Origin: Pratylenchus scribneri
Taxonomy: Eukaryota; Nematoda; Chromadorea; Rhabditida; Pratylenchidae
Assembly (NCBI GenBank): GCA_030063045.1
Contig: JAQSEB010000131.1
Location: 124,001-188,000, forward strand
DNA: 64,000 nucleotides
Direction: 5' to 3'
Shown one piece after another: positions 25,463 through 37,729 of the stretch (position 1 is the stretch's first letter; the number at the start of each line of letters is the position of its first letter). The notes beneath the pieces were generated by a model that was given only the letters and a program-made list of their open reading frames with translations, was not told where the DNA came from and made no database searches. The position numbers and the translations under genes were made by a program.

Positions 25463-28400
25463 GTAAGTGTATATCTCTTTTTGAATGTGAATATACGTCG
25501 GAGCAATGATGCCTGCTCATGTTTAAACCCATTATATCGCTTTATCAATTTAGCAATTCGAATTTTAATTCTTTTGAATTAAAAATACAAATAATTTATA
25601 TGAAATAAAAATTAAATTTTCTTAAATAAACAATTATGAAACATTACTAATATAAAAATGATAGTATCAATAAATTCAAACAATATGCAGATTAAATTTT
25701 TCAGATTAATTTATTTTAAAAATAAATTAAGATATATAAAAAAGGAAATGTGAACATTAAATTGAATGTAAGGTTGAATGAATGAATAAATATTGATTGG
25801 ATAGAATAAAAGAAATAAAAATTATAAAAATATTTATTTAAATTAAATAAGAAATTGATTAAAAATAAATGATTTTATAAATATCAGGTTTGAAATTATT
25901 TAAAAATTTTATATCATTTGAAAATAAACACTACTGATTTGCATATAATGGGCCAAAAGCAAAATTTTATGAAGAAAGTCTTTAAGATTCTCTCGAAAGA
26001 TTCAAAAATGATTTTAAATAATGGAGAAAATGGAGAAAATTTACTATAGAATTTAAAATTTATTCCATAATTATTTAATGAAATAATTTAACTAAATAAA
26101 AATATAATGAAATTAAAAATATAATAAATTAATGAAATAAATATTTGCATGATGCAATGATTATAATAAATAATTGAATAAAATAACTAATGAATCTATA
26201 AAAATTAAATTATAAACTATAGTAAAATCTTGAATTAAATCATATAGAAATTTCCTTCAATTAAATATTATTATATATACATAATATAAGATTTTTGTTT
26301 TGGAGATTATCCCTTTGAGCTGAATAGTGATCAGAGAAGATGCAGAAATATTAATAAATTAATCACCAAAATATTTGGATACAAATGTATCGCTTGAATG
26401 CAAAGAGAAATATAAAGCAAATTTCTTGAATAAGAACTTTTAATTATTTACTTTTTTGAGAAAATACTTTTAAAATTTAAGAAAATTTTAAAATAAAATA
26501 TTTTAAAATTTTATGAATATTTAGAAAAGCACTTTAAAAAAATAAAAAATGTATATTCTTTATTTAATATAATTTTTTAAAGAAATTTAGCGAATTTTTT
26601 TGTCCAAGAATTTTTTATACATTATCATAAAATATTTATACATAGTAAAAATAGATAAATAATTTTATAAAATTAAAATTCCACAAAATAAATGTCATGT
26701 AGATTTAAATCAATAATCTAGTAAATAAGTAAAATTATAAAATTAAAATCAAATATTAGTAATTCAATGATCAATTCTGGTGCTTAATTGTCTAAATGAA
26801 AAGAAAATAAAAAATTAATATAATAAAATAATTAAAATTGAAATAAATTTAATATTCTGCAAAATATAATATAAATTACCACTTAAATTTTAATCATTGT
26901 TAAAAAATAATTAAAAATATAAAAGAAAGAACGGCCTATTGTTTTAAAATTTATGAATTATTTTCATTAAATGTTAGATTTATATTAACAGTATTTTAAC
27001 ATAAATTTTGTTCAACTTCCAATATTTTAATGGAAGTAAAATAAAAGATAAAATAATAAAATTATAAATTAATTATTACTATCTTAAATTATTACAAATT
27101 TATAAAAAGAGTTATAATTAAATATAATAAAAATATTAATTTATATTTTATCATTTTAAATTTATAAAATATGAAAAAATAATATTATATTAGAAAATAT
27201 TATTATACAGAAATTTAATTATTAATTAATTTATACAAATGACAAAGTAGTTTATACCCAATTATTTATACAGGCCAAAATAAATATAAGAATAACGTTT
27301 CAACATAGCTTTGCCTTGTTATTGTGAAAGTCAAAATGGCAATTTACCGATTTAAACGTCATTTCTACATAAATCTCAAAGATATTGGAACGATTTTAAA
27401 AATAGTTAATCTTAAATTAAATTATTTGTATTCGATTGTATATAACAATTTAATTTAAAGTATAATGATCAAATTAAACTATTATTTTATAATATATACT
27501 TAAAAATTAATTAAAAAAAGAATATGTAAATTTGTTTTAAACTATCTTAATTACGAGTTTAATTCTATATTAATAAATTATAAACTGTTTCATGAGAAAA
27601 TTTTTTAAATTCATATTCAATCGAATTTTTTATGCTAAGAAATGGTTCATGAAATCATTAATAAAAATAATTAATTAAAGAAATTAAATTAGACTTAATT
27701 ATAGATAATTTTATTTTTTTTAAAATTATTTATCGAGAATTAAAATAAAAGCGAATTTATTATTTGAATGAGCATTTTTGCTAGTCCTATGTAACCACCC
27801 CAACAGAATTTCGCAAATTTTCATGTCGATCTTTTAAAGATAAGCTTTTTCTGTCAGTTCTATGTAACTATATATCAAATAGAACAAATATAAATAAATA
27901 TAAATTATTCTCTAAATTATGGGATATTATAAAGTAGTTATATGAAGATATAAAAATATATTTAACCATGAAACACCAAATAAATAAAATAAAATTATAA
28001 AAAAATTATTTTTTCAATCGAAATAATATAAATTTATCCTAAATATGAAAAATATATCTTTAAAAGCAATGATATTTACGAAAATCTAACCATTCTCAGG
28101 TTCATTCCCAGTTTAATGAGAATATTTAAAAATTATATTCTCTGTGACATTTTATTATACAAACTCAAAGCAGAGAAAGAAGGAAAAACACTAAACATTT
28201 AAATTTAATAAAAAATTAAAGTTAAAAAATTATAAATTCGATAAATTTTCAAATTAGTAAAACAATATCAAGGAAAAAAATTGATTTATTAAACATTTAA
28301 TACAAAAGAACATGGATATTTTACCTAAAACGAATAAGATCCTTTCAACAATATACAACTTTTTCTTAAATAAATGAAATAATTTATAAGTAATGTTTAT

Positions 28401-31360
28401 AATATAAATTTTTATAAAAAATTTATAAAATGACTATTTTAATTTAAGTTTTGCGATATCATCTTTCTAAATTGAACACCATTAAAAATTTCAAATATAA
28501 ATAAGTTCTTAGATAATAATTTATTTACTCCCATTTGATTTTCGCTGAAATTAGTTTGATTAAACTAAAGAATAATTATAAAAGATTTTTTCATACCTGT
28601 GAAAATACTATATGTTGAAAATTAATCTACAAAGATAAATATATTAATATAAAGAAATTTAAATTTAAATTATTCATTGGTAAATACTAAATATCGGTTG
28701 GAAATTTAACTATATATTGACCATGTTGCGGAATTTGACCTCAATCGATAATTATACTTCAAAATAAAATGCTTTAGAAAAAATTAAAAAAAGTATGAAA
28801 CAAATAAATTGTAAAAATATTAAATAAATTGAATCAGAGAAATATAAAAAAAAAGACTTTTTTAAAATTTATTTATTCAAAATAATATAGAAGAAAAAAT
28901 TTTCGACAAGTTCAAACCGAAATATATTATTTATTGAGTGATATTATACTTAAATGCAATATCATTAAGATCTTGATCCGGGAGATGCGGCTTATTTTAT
29001 GAAAAAGATTATTGCGACAATTTCATAAATGATTAATATAAAGAAATTAAAATAGTTAAAAATCTTTCCGAATTTAATAACAAATCAATTCTTTCTTCAT
29101 AATTGAAATGAAAATATTGTAAATTCAAAAATAAATATTTATATATTTTATATGTTTTTATAATCATTGATACTATCTTCAAAAAATAATCTAGAATTAA
29201 ATGATTTGTATAGATCAGTCAAAATTTTTATTTCATTTTTAAATTAATGATCAAATAAAGCGATCGGAAAAATTAGCAAGTGCAATGTAATTTACATATA
29301 AGTTTGGCGCTTGAATCAGTATTATGGTGGTTAAATTTTAATTTTTACTTTAAAATAATGAAAAATAAAATTAAGAGAAATTAATTTTTCAAATGAAATG
29401 AAATATATATAAATGAATTTTAATCTAAAATTAATATTAAATGAACAATTAATATTTAAATCTTCCAATAGAATAATTTTATTAGAATTTAAGATAAATC
29501 TATGAAAGCGTTCCCTTCATCTTAGGTGAGCAGTTCAAAACTGAGCAACCTATGCCTTTATTCTTTAAAAAGCACTAAGCAGAAATGACCTCAAAAAATA
29601 GGAATTTATTTAATTAAAAGAAGTAAATTTAGCGAATAATACGGATTTTTGATATTGCCTTTTTAAAGCAGTACTATACCATTAAAATTCTTTCATTTAT
29701 ATTAAAATTTAAAATATTATAAATAATTAATTTCATAATTTTAAATTTCAAAAAATTTTGTAGAATTTTTTATAATATAAAAATCCAAAAGGATGGTAAA
29801 ATATAATATTGAAAAGATTTACATTGAATCCAGAAATTAAATAATTTACGATTAAAAAGGAAAACCAAAGGGATCAGATCAAGAAAAAAAATTGAAAATA
29901 ATATCAAAAAAAAAATGATACAATTAAATAATAAAAAATTGAAGAATAAATGGAATATTATATAGATTTTCGTGATTATAAAAATAAAAAATTCGATAAA
30001 ATTGGAGGGAATTAATTCAATTCAAAGAAATAAGATTCGAATGAGATTATTAAATTCGAAAGAATAAAATATAAAAGAAATTTAATTTAAATGAAAATAA
30101 TAATATTTGATGAAAAATATTAAAAATTTTATAATTTATTTAAATCTGAAAATATAAGAAATAACATGAAAAAAATTAAATAAATTTTTTTATAAATTTT
30201 TTAATAGTGAATAAACTCAGAGTAATATATATAAAGATTAATATTGAGATTATCATATAAGATGCTCAAATATAAAAAATAAAATTAAGAACTGGATTTT
30301 GTTACTAGATTCTTAAGAAGGAAATTAATTTGGGAATGATGTATTATGAAAATGGATTAATAAAAGATATATTTTCCTTTTTATTTAAAAGTTCTTCCTC
30401 TATAATTTCAAACAATTGATAAAAGAATAATTTACTAATAGAAATTTAACGATTATAGAACAAATTTTATTTATTAAAATATAAATAGATTTAATATATA
30501 ATTAAATCCGTTATTTTGCAATTATATTATTGTAAAAAATTTTGTTTACAATCTTAAAATTTTGAAATATTGAAATATTGATCCAAAGAGAAATAATACG
30601 ATTGAAATATAGATTTAGTTATGAAAAATAAAAATACCCATTTATATATAATATAATTGCCTCTTTAAAATATTACTATTTTAAATAAACAATTTATACT
30701 AATCGGAATATTGTTATTGAATATTTTAAAAATTTTTATTATTGAAAAAAATTTAAAATTGAAAAATCTGAATTGCTTTTATGAAAATTATAGAGTAAAT
30801 TAATCAGTAGTGATATTAAATCGAATATATTTAAAATTCTATTGAAAATCAATGTTCTGTTTATTTAAAATAAATATTAGAATCATATCTACCAAAAAAT
30901 CATCTTTATTTTTGATGCATCATTCGTTCATTTTAATATATAAAATAATAACATATATTTTATAAATTTGTTTTGTTTTTATAAAAATATAAATTTCTTG
31001 ATTTTATCTATAAAAATAAATAAATTATAAAAATATAATATATAGAAAAATAATTCATCCATTCTTTTCAATTTGACCACCATTTTCGAATTTTTTTTAT
31101 CTTATTCAACGTAAAATTTTTTATTTAAATATACTACTCGATAATGAGCTAATGGATGAATATCGACTCCAAAAATTAAATTTTTTAAATCAATTTAAAA
31201 TTTGTCATCTTATTATATTTTAATTTATTTTTCTCTTAAAAAAACATGTTAGTAAATTAAAAATAATGATTTTTTAAAAAAATTTGAGATGAATTAAGAA
31301 ACAATAACATTTATTTTAAAAAAAATTTTCACTCAGGAAACAATAAAATTATAATTGTGA
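25463..31360. other. AT-rich region, no assignable gene
   Basis: A little ordinary-composition sequence continues to about 25540 and is then followed by purine-biased AT-rich DNA. Weak patches lie near 27300-27370, 27775-27865, 28965-29030 and 29500-29600. From about 30.4 kb the purine bias of the + strand fades. No gene, RNA or repeat is recognised. Confidence 0.55.
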
Positions 31361-33200
31361 ATGCAGGTAATTTCCATAGAACTTTTGGCTCATTAACTAT
31401 AGTATCAAAAGATCCATTAATTTTTATCTTAAAAAAAATAAATGATCATATAATTTTATCGGATAAATCTATTGAAATAATTTAACAAATGTCATAACAT
31501 CAATTTTGACATGAAATACAATTTTTTTATTTTTTTGATTATGAATAATAACACTTACTTGAACGAGAAAAAAAAACTCTGATTAGATTTATTTAAAAAT
31601 ACAAAATGAAAAATAATAATACCAATTAAATACAACAACACAGATTTCATGGTGTTAATAACTTCAGTGAATTTGTAGGGAAGTTTGTTGAATACATCAA
31701 TATCTTTGTGTTCGCTAAAGCCCACTTAGTCTAATTTTAGAATTAACTCTTATAATTTATTTTAATATTTTTCTGCGTGATATTCATTTAAAAATGAATA
31801 AATGGACTAAGATTGAATTGAAATCAGCCGAATATTGGAAAAAAATTATTATTCACAATCAACAAAAAATTTTGAAGTTATAGAATTTATTCGAAGTAGT
31901 TTTAAATAATTATATTTATTGGAAAATAACTAAATGAAAAAGAGTCAATTACAATAAATTTTTTAAAAATATTTAATCTGTTAATTATAAAAAAAATATT
32001 TTTAAAAATGATCTTAAATTTATTCATTAATAATTTTTATAAATAATCATAATTTATTATTAAATGAAATAAAATTATACTAGAATATTTTAAATATCAT
32101 AATATTAATGTCAAAATTTATTGTACAATAATTATAATTTAAAAGATTTATTCAAGGCAAATAATATATAATTATTTTATTAATATTTTTCTTATCCAAA
32201 AAATGACTTAAAATTAAATATAAAATTAGATGTACAAAATTATACAAGTAAAATAAAAACCACAATAAATTGATAAAATATTCAAGGCAAAAAAGGCCCA
32301 TTTTCAATTTTTTGTCGACTTCCTTGCAAGAACTGCCAATGTTAAATTTGATCAATGGAAACAAAGAGAAAAATGATAGAAAAATAAATTTATTTAACAA
32401 AAATAAAATTTGTAATAAAATTAAATAAATTATTAGAAAATAATTTTCTGTTATGAATCTAATATCATATTTTTTTAGTTAAAAAATAAAAAAGTAATTT
32501 TACAATGTATCTTCCTAATCAAGAATATTAACAATATTGCTATTACGAAAAAATTGAATATCCCCAATTCCAACAATCTCAATACCAATTAAAAAATTAA
32601 TCCGCTTATTCGTATAATCAATGAATTATAAATTAATTAAAAATTTTAAAAATAATTAATTTTAAAAATTAGAAAATTTATTTCTTTAAATCATAAATTT
32701 TTTAAATTGATATAAAAACTTAAAAAACATTCTTTGTGAAGAAATTCAACTTTTATAAATTTTTGTTTTTTTAGCAGATAAGATTCTTATAAAAATTGTT
32801 TATTTTTTTCATTAATTATACAACTTACAACAATAAAGATTACAATATAATTTCAGAGAAAAGCACGGAATTGAAATATATAGAATATTATTATAATCTA
32901 TATCAATATGATCAATTTTTGTTAAAGTGCATTTTAAAGATGTAGATAGGCGAGGAAAAGACCTAAATAAACAAAAATTAGCATTAAAATTTGTGCATTT
33001 TTTTACCGATATTATTTCATTTATTTATAAATAATTTAGGTTAACTTTTATTTTATATATTGAAAGCATTACTTTAAATTAACCAAATTATTTTTTAGTT
33101 TAACTATTTTAATTTTATAATTTTTTTAAATTATTTTTTATGCTATTTAATCAACTAGATTTAAATTAAAATAAACAAATATTAAAAAAAAACAAATATT
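31000..33200. other. strand-asymmetry switch zone
   Basis: To the left of this zone the + strand is A-over-T and G-over-C; to the right it is T-over-A and C-over-G, and the new bias holds to the end of the window apart from the repeat islands. The change is gradual over about 2 kb and occurs once. Such a switch can mark the boundary between two transcription units in opposite directions or a replication initiation or termination zone. The sequence alone does not say which. Confidence 0.7.
31361..31740. other. two coding-like islands at the skew transition
   Basis: Patches at about 31365-31450 and 31625-31735 have ordinary composition. On the minus strand the right-hand patch reads through HKDIDVFNKLPYKF and then an ATG followed by a hydrophobic stretch (VLLYLIGIIIF), ending at a GTAAGT donor at 31558-31553. 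The left-hand patch reads NGSFDTIVNEPKVLW behind a TTTTTTTTAAG acceptor-like run. On the + strand the same patches are also open, for example a 42-codon frame from about 31360. Either strand could be coding. Confidence 0.25.
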
Positions 33201-33219
33201 TTTTGGATATTTATTTTTT

Positions 33220-33530
33220 TTAATGATTTTTTATGATTTTTAATTATTTATCGGAAAGATGGCATTTTATCGAACATCGTCCTCTTGGACCAGGTAAAAT
33301 TCGTTCTAAAATCCATGTTTTAATCGATTATAAAATTCTTATTATACTTATTTCTCTGATAATTACTTTTACGATATCAATATCTTCCAACATCAAATCT
33401 TTTTTGGCCAGAATTCTTATTATTAAATAATATGCATGCAGGAAAGCCAATTGATCATAGCCATTTTCTTGTAGGGCTATTCTCTCTAAATATGGCCCAT
33501 AAGCATATTAAAATTAATTTTTTAAATTAA
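33220..33530. other. coding-like islands, SAM-like reading on the minus strand
   Basis: Two ordinary-composition patches (33235-33300 and 33440-33500) flank an AT-rich gap. On the minus strand the right-hand patch reads YLERIALQENGYDQLAFL, followed after a gap by KKDLMLEDIDI; this resembles the helix 1-3 spacing of a SAM (sterile alpha motif) domain, a small protein-interaction module. On the + strand an ATG frame ending at a GTAAAA donor (33294) can be joined in phase to an exon starting at 33442, giving a 49-codon product ending at 33530. Both readings are possible. The SAM resemblance is from memory and weak. Confidence 0.25.
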
Positions 33531-33824
33531 AAATATAAGCCATGCATAATTTTATTAATAATATGACTATGAATTTTATTTTTTTTTCAATCCGATAAAG
33601 ATCTAATTCTTATTTTTTTTTAATTTGTTTTCTTTTTTATAATTTTATTTCAATAATTTATTTATAAAATCATAGTTTTTATAATAATTATTTATTCATT
33701 TAAAGAACCATGACTATTTTTACATCGATTAATCAACATGCATGAAAAAAATGTGATTGAACAAGATGATTTTAAATTTTAAGGAATAATGTACCTATAC
33801 TTATTTAAAAACACAATATCTGCA

Positions 33825-34010
33825 ATTTGACAACCGTCCATATTAGGATCCATATCTGATTTGAAATTTTGTTGAAATGCCTTTAATAAATTTTTTTTTG
33901 TTGAATTGTCTTTATTAATAAATTCTACATAAAACGATATGGAAGCTTCATTTTTTCATCTTGTGAACTCTGTTTCTCTATATCCTTTGAAGGCTACAGA
34001 AATATAAAGA
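33825..34010 (-). pseudogene. possible broken exon, unknown product
   Basis: Behind a minus-strand acceptor (ATTTCTGTAG) a frame runs about 73 codons, interrupted once by TGA. It includes FKGYRETEF, then after the TGA NEASISFYVEFIN, then DMDPNMDGCQIADIVFLN, and ends in TAA. The frame is kept on both sides of the TGA. This fits a single G-to-A change in a tryptophan codon, or alternatively a one-base loss in a run of six A. The + strand is closed much more often. No family is recognised. Confidence 0.3.
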
Positions 34011-34913
34011 ATTTTTCGGTTGATGACGCTAAAAAATTTTTTTGTTAAATATTTTTTTTATCTTTTAAACCTATTTCTTTACAAAGATTAACACTATCAA
34101 TATTTATATAATTAATAAATATTTCATCAAGATTTTGAAATTGATTCTAATTTTCCATTAAATATATTAAAATTTTATGAGAATAATAATTTATAAATTT
34201 TAAATTTTCACTTTTATGTAATAAAATTTTTCATTAATTTTATTTCACTTTTTTTTGCTTTATAGTTGGATTTTTCTTTATAAAATTTAGATTAGAACAA
34301 AAAATAATTAACATTCCAATTTTTCTTAAAAATTTTATTTTTATAAAAAATTTTATAATCATTATTTAATAAAATCATAATTTAAATTTTAATTCAGAAT
34401 TCGAAACAACTATCTATTTTGAATTTCCTGCATTAATTTTCAATTTATTTTCAATAAAATATAATAAATTTTATTTTAATTATTATATTTAAAAATTATA
34501 TAAATAAAAAAAATAATAATTTAAACGCATATTGATTCGATTTTTTATTTAAATACATCTTGTCAAATAAAACAAGTTCTTATATTCACTATTTTCTTTA
34601 TGTAGCATTTAAATTTTTCTATATTATAGCAATAAACATTCCTGAAAATAAAGGTTTATTTTATCGAATTCCCCTTTTTAGATTTTAGATTAATTAAATA
34701 ATTTTGTTATTTTATATTGAATTTGAAATTCATAAAATCCACAATCAAATATCCTTAAAATTATTTCAAATTTTTCATTTCGCCAAGCTGCAATTATGAG
34801 CTTTGGGAAGTATTAAAAATAAATTTTAAATTTAAATTTTTATACAGCGTATTTTCTATAAAATTATTATTAAATATTTTTTTCCTTTCACTGAATCATA
34901 TACTAATTATCAG

Positions 34914-35040
34914 GCGGGAAGTGGATAATTGGCACAGTGGAACCACAAACCACGGGGATCTCCAGGCTCTCCGGAGCAAAACAGCGGTGCGGACATTGGA
35001 ATTCTGGTGGACATTGCAAGGCAGTAAAATGGACTGTTTA
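34914..35040. other. GC-rich island, possible exon
   Basis: About 125 bp with near-balanced composition is preceded on the + strand by TACTAATTATCAG, which looks like a branch point plus 3' splice site. Two + frames stay open for 41-44 codons. One minus frame reads a cysteine-rich stretch (CPPEFQCPHRC) ending in TAG. The composition jump relative to flanks is the sharpest between 20 and 52 kb. The strand is unresolved, and transfer of a foreign fragment is also possible. Confidence 0.35.
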
Positions 35041-35216
35041 TTAGTTAAATAAAAAAATATTTATAAAGTAATAATTTATGTTATTAATTTTATTATATTC
35101 TTGAACTAATAAAGATATCAACCAAAATGAAAAACTTTTACATAAATTATTCTGTTAAAATTTTTAATGATTTTAAAAAATTTTATATTGTCTCTCGCCA
35201 TTCAAAATTATTTTCC

Positions 35217-35297
35217 TAAGTTACGGGATGTCAAACGAGGAGCATTGGGTAAAGGGGCTTGACCGGCTTCATCCAGGAATACATGGGTTGTATTCAT
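35217..35297 (-). other. GC-rich island, possible exon with an LDEAGQA motif
   Basis: About 80 bp of ordinary composition. On the minus strand one frame reads THVFLDEAGQAPLPN. The LDEAGQA core resembles motif II (Walker B) of UPF1/MOV10-type superfamily 1 helicases, which typically read as a hydrophobic stretch followed by DEAGQA. No other helicase motif (for example a P-loop) was found on that strand nearby, so this may be coincidence. A donor-like GTAACT follows on the minus strand. Confidence 0.22.
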
Positions 35298-37561
35298 ATT
35301 TTAATTTATTACTTTAACAAAAAATTTTAAAATTTTATATTTTTAAAAATTTTAATATAAATTTCGTTGGCAATTTAATTTTTATTAAAAAATAATTAAA
35401 TATATTTTATAAATAAAATTATTATAAATTAGATTTTTTATATTCATAATTTTTAAATATTTTTAATTTAATTACTAATTTCAATTATTATTTTAAATAT
35501 TTATAATATTTAGTTTAATTATTGTATGATTAGAAAAATTTATTATTAATTTAATAGATTTATAAAATGTGTTCTTTTTTATATTTATTGAATTTTATTC
35601 CAATATATAAAATTTATAAAAAAAATATTTTCAAATTGTTTAAATCACCTTTATTTTAATATCGTATAAATAAAAATGAATAATTTTTTTGCTATTAATT
35701 ATATTTTATCCTCTCCATAAATTTCAATGTTTATCCATTTCTATCATCTCGCCATTATTACAATTGAATTAAATATAATAATATATAATAGATTTTATTT
35801 TTCATATATTTTTGCTTAAAATTTTGTACTAATTTTTTCATGAATCATTCTACAAGTAAATGTGATTATAGAATATGTATATTTCAAATTAGGAATATTT
35901 TTATTTAATTAATTTTAAATTTTGAGATCAGAATTCCAATATTAAAAGGAAATTATGATAGTCCAAAAATTGGGAAAATTAAATTATTTTTTTTTAAAAT
36001 TAAAAATTTTTAAGTAATTTACATAGTTTAATTTATTTCTTTCATTTATATCTTTCAAAAAACATTATTAATTGAATATATAATATATAATTTGTTCAAT
36101 TCCAAAAATTTATTTTCATATCATAGCTAAAACAATCAATCAATTTCAATTTAAATATTTTTTTCAATGATAAAAATTAAATATTTTAATAAAATATTTA
36201 TGATGATCGTTTTATAAAAATAATTTAACATCTTTAAAGTCGATGATTTATTTTTAATTTAATAAATATTAAAATTCAATTTTTTATCTCTCTTTATTAA
36301 TTTTTATACTTTGAAAGACCTCAATAATTCGTTCTATGAGAGGATTTTGTCATTTAATTTTTATTTCCGTATCTGCTTGTTCACTTCTGCTCTAATCTTT
36401 TCTTCAATTTTATGAAGAAATTTATCTTCTATAATTTAATAATTTAAAATTATAATAAAAAATTTAATTAAATAAACCAAAATTTTTTAATTTAATATGA
36501 ATGGCCATAACAGTGCGAATTTTAGAATACATCATTATAAAACGAAAACAAAATGAGTACTCGAATATTTTTTTCAAGCTAGTAAAAAAATAAATATCCA
36601 ATGTCCTTATAAATGAGTATGTCACACTATTTTATTTATTAAAATAATTATTAAATAATTTGTTGATGAATTTTAATTTATTAATAAATTAAAAATTTAG
36701 CTATTATTAATATTCCCATCGAAATTATTTGAAATTTAATGTTAATTGAGATTAAATCTTATAATAGATCAAATTTCATATTAATAATTTTTATTATATA
36801 TTAAATTCTTTTATAATATTGATATAATCAATTATAATAAAATGTTGAAAAATTATTTATTTTTTTAATATAATTTTTATAGAGTCAAAACCCGGATTCT
36901 TTTCCGACTATGATGGCGAATATCAAAAACGCTAATTTTTGTTTTTAATTACTGTTTTAATTTGATATTTTGCTATTTTACGAATATATTTCATATAAAA
37001 TAAATTTAAAAAAATATTATTTATTTTTGTTTGTATTATATGGTCATTTCGGAACAAAAATTTTTTTATAACCGATTGAAAAATAATTTTATTCGAATTT
37101 TAACAAAATTGAATACATTTATATTGGAATTCGTCTTATTCAATTATATTTATTTTAAAAAAGATACAGATAAAAATTTTATTAATATTTATTAAAATTA
37201 TTATTCTTTCAAAATTTATATATCTAATTTTTAATTTTTTCTTACCATTTTAAAACATAAATATATTAATTATAGGAATAATATATTTGTAGGTTATAGA
37301 AAATTTTTAATTGAATAATCTAATAAAATTTAAAATGATTTTTAAAAAATTTTCAAATTTTATTGATTTAATGGATTATTTCCAAATAAATATAGAATTT
37401 GGCAATTTCATAACCATGCACAAATTTATAGTATTATTTCTGTTTTTCTTTATTAGCGGACATGATTATTAGGGAAAAAAATCATTTATCTTTTTCTGGG
37501 AAAAAATATCATACCATTAATCCTCTTCTTTATTCCCTATTCCCATGAATTTAAAATTAAT

Positions 37562-37729
37562 TTAAATGGAAATAAATAGCCTTTGCGCGATTTTTGCTGT
37601 TTGTTGGGTCTTCTTTTTTAAAATTTTTTCTTGATTACTTAATTTATTAGCAGTCAATTTTTGTTGATGTTTCACAAATTTTTCTTTTTTTTCTTTTTCT
37701 TCACAATCAGAAATTTTTTGATTTTTCAT
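37562..37729 (-). CDS. possible small lysine/glutamate/glutamine-rich protein or exon
   Basis: A 55-codon ATG-to-TAA frame on the minus strand is preceded by eight more open codons. It is rich in Lys, Glu and Gln (a CEEKEKKEKF stretch near residues 8-17, later TQQTAKIAQRL) and would form a continuous charged helix or coiled coil. It is the most coding-like minus-strand frame in the right half. Its composition is also partly what a purine-rich strand yields by chance, and no homologue is recognised. Confidence 0.3.
   Translation of the reverse strand: MKNQKISDCEEKEKKEKFVKHQQKLTANKLSNQEKILKKKTQQTAKIAQRLFISI

Noticed and set aside
31553..31650. A minus-strand first exon with a signal peptide (MKSVLLYLIG...) ending at GTAAGT.
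   Set aside because: The frame continues open upstream of the ATG and the opposite strand is open too, so a secreted-protein start cannot be claimed; it is kept only as a coding-like island.
32152..32400. An 82-codon minus-strand frame.
   Set aside because: Mostly Phe/Leu/Ile/Tyr with only a short mixed stretch; not distinguishable from chance on the T-rich strand.
1..33000. A ciliate-type genetic code (TAA and TAG as glutamine, perhaps TGA as tryptophan), under which long + strand frames open up through many islands.
   Set aside because: With two or three stops removed, long frames are expected by chance in DNA of this composition, and different frames over the same bases looked equally plausible. 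The Merlin transposase has eight CAA/CAG glutamines and no in-frame TAA or TAG. A homology search of the islands under code 6 versus the standard code would settle it.
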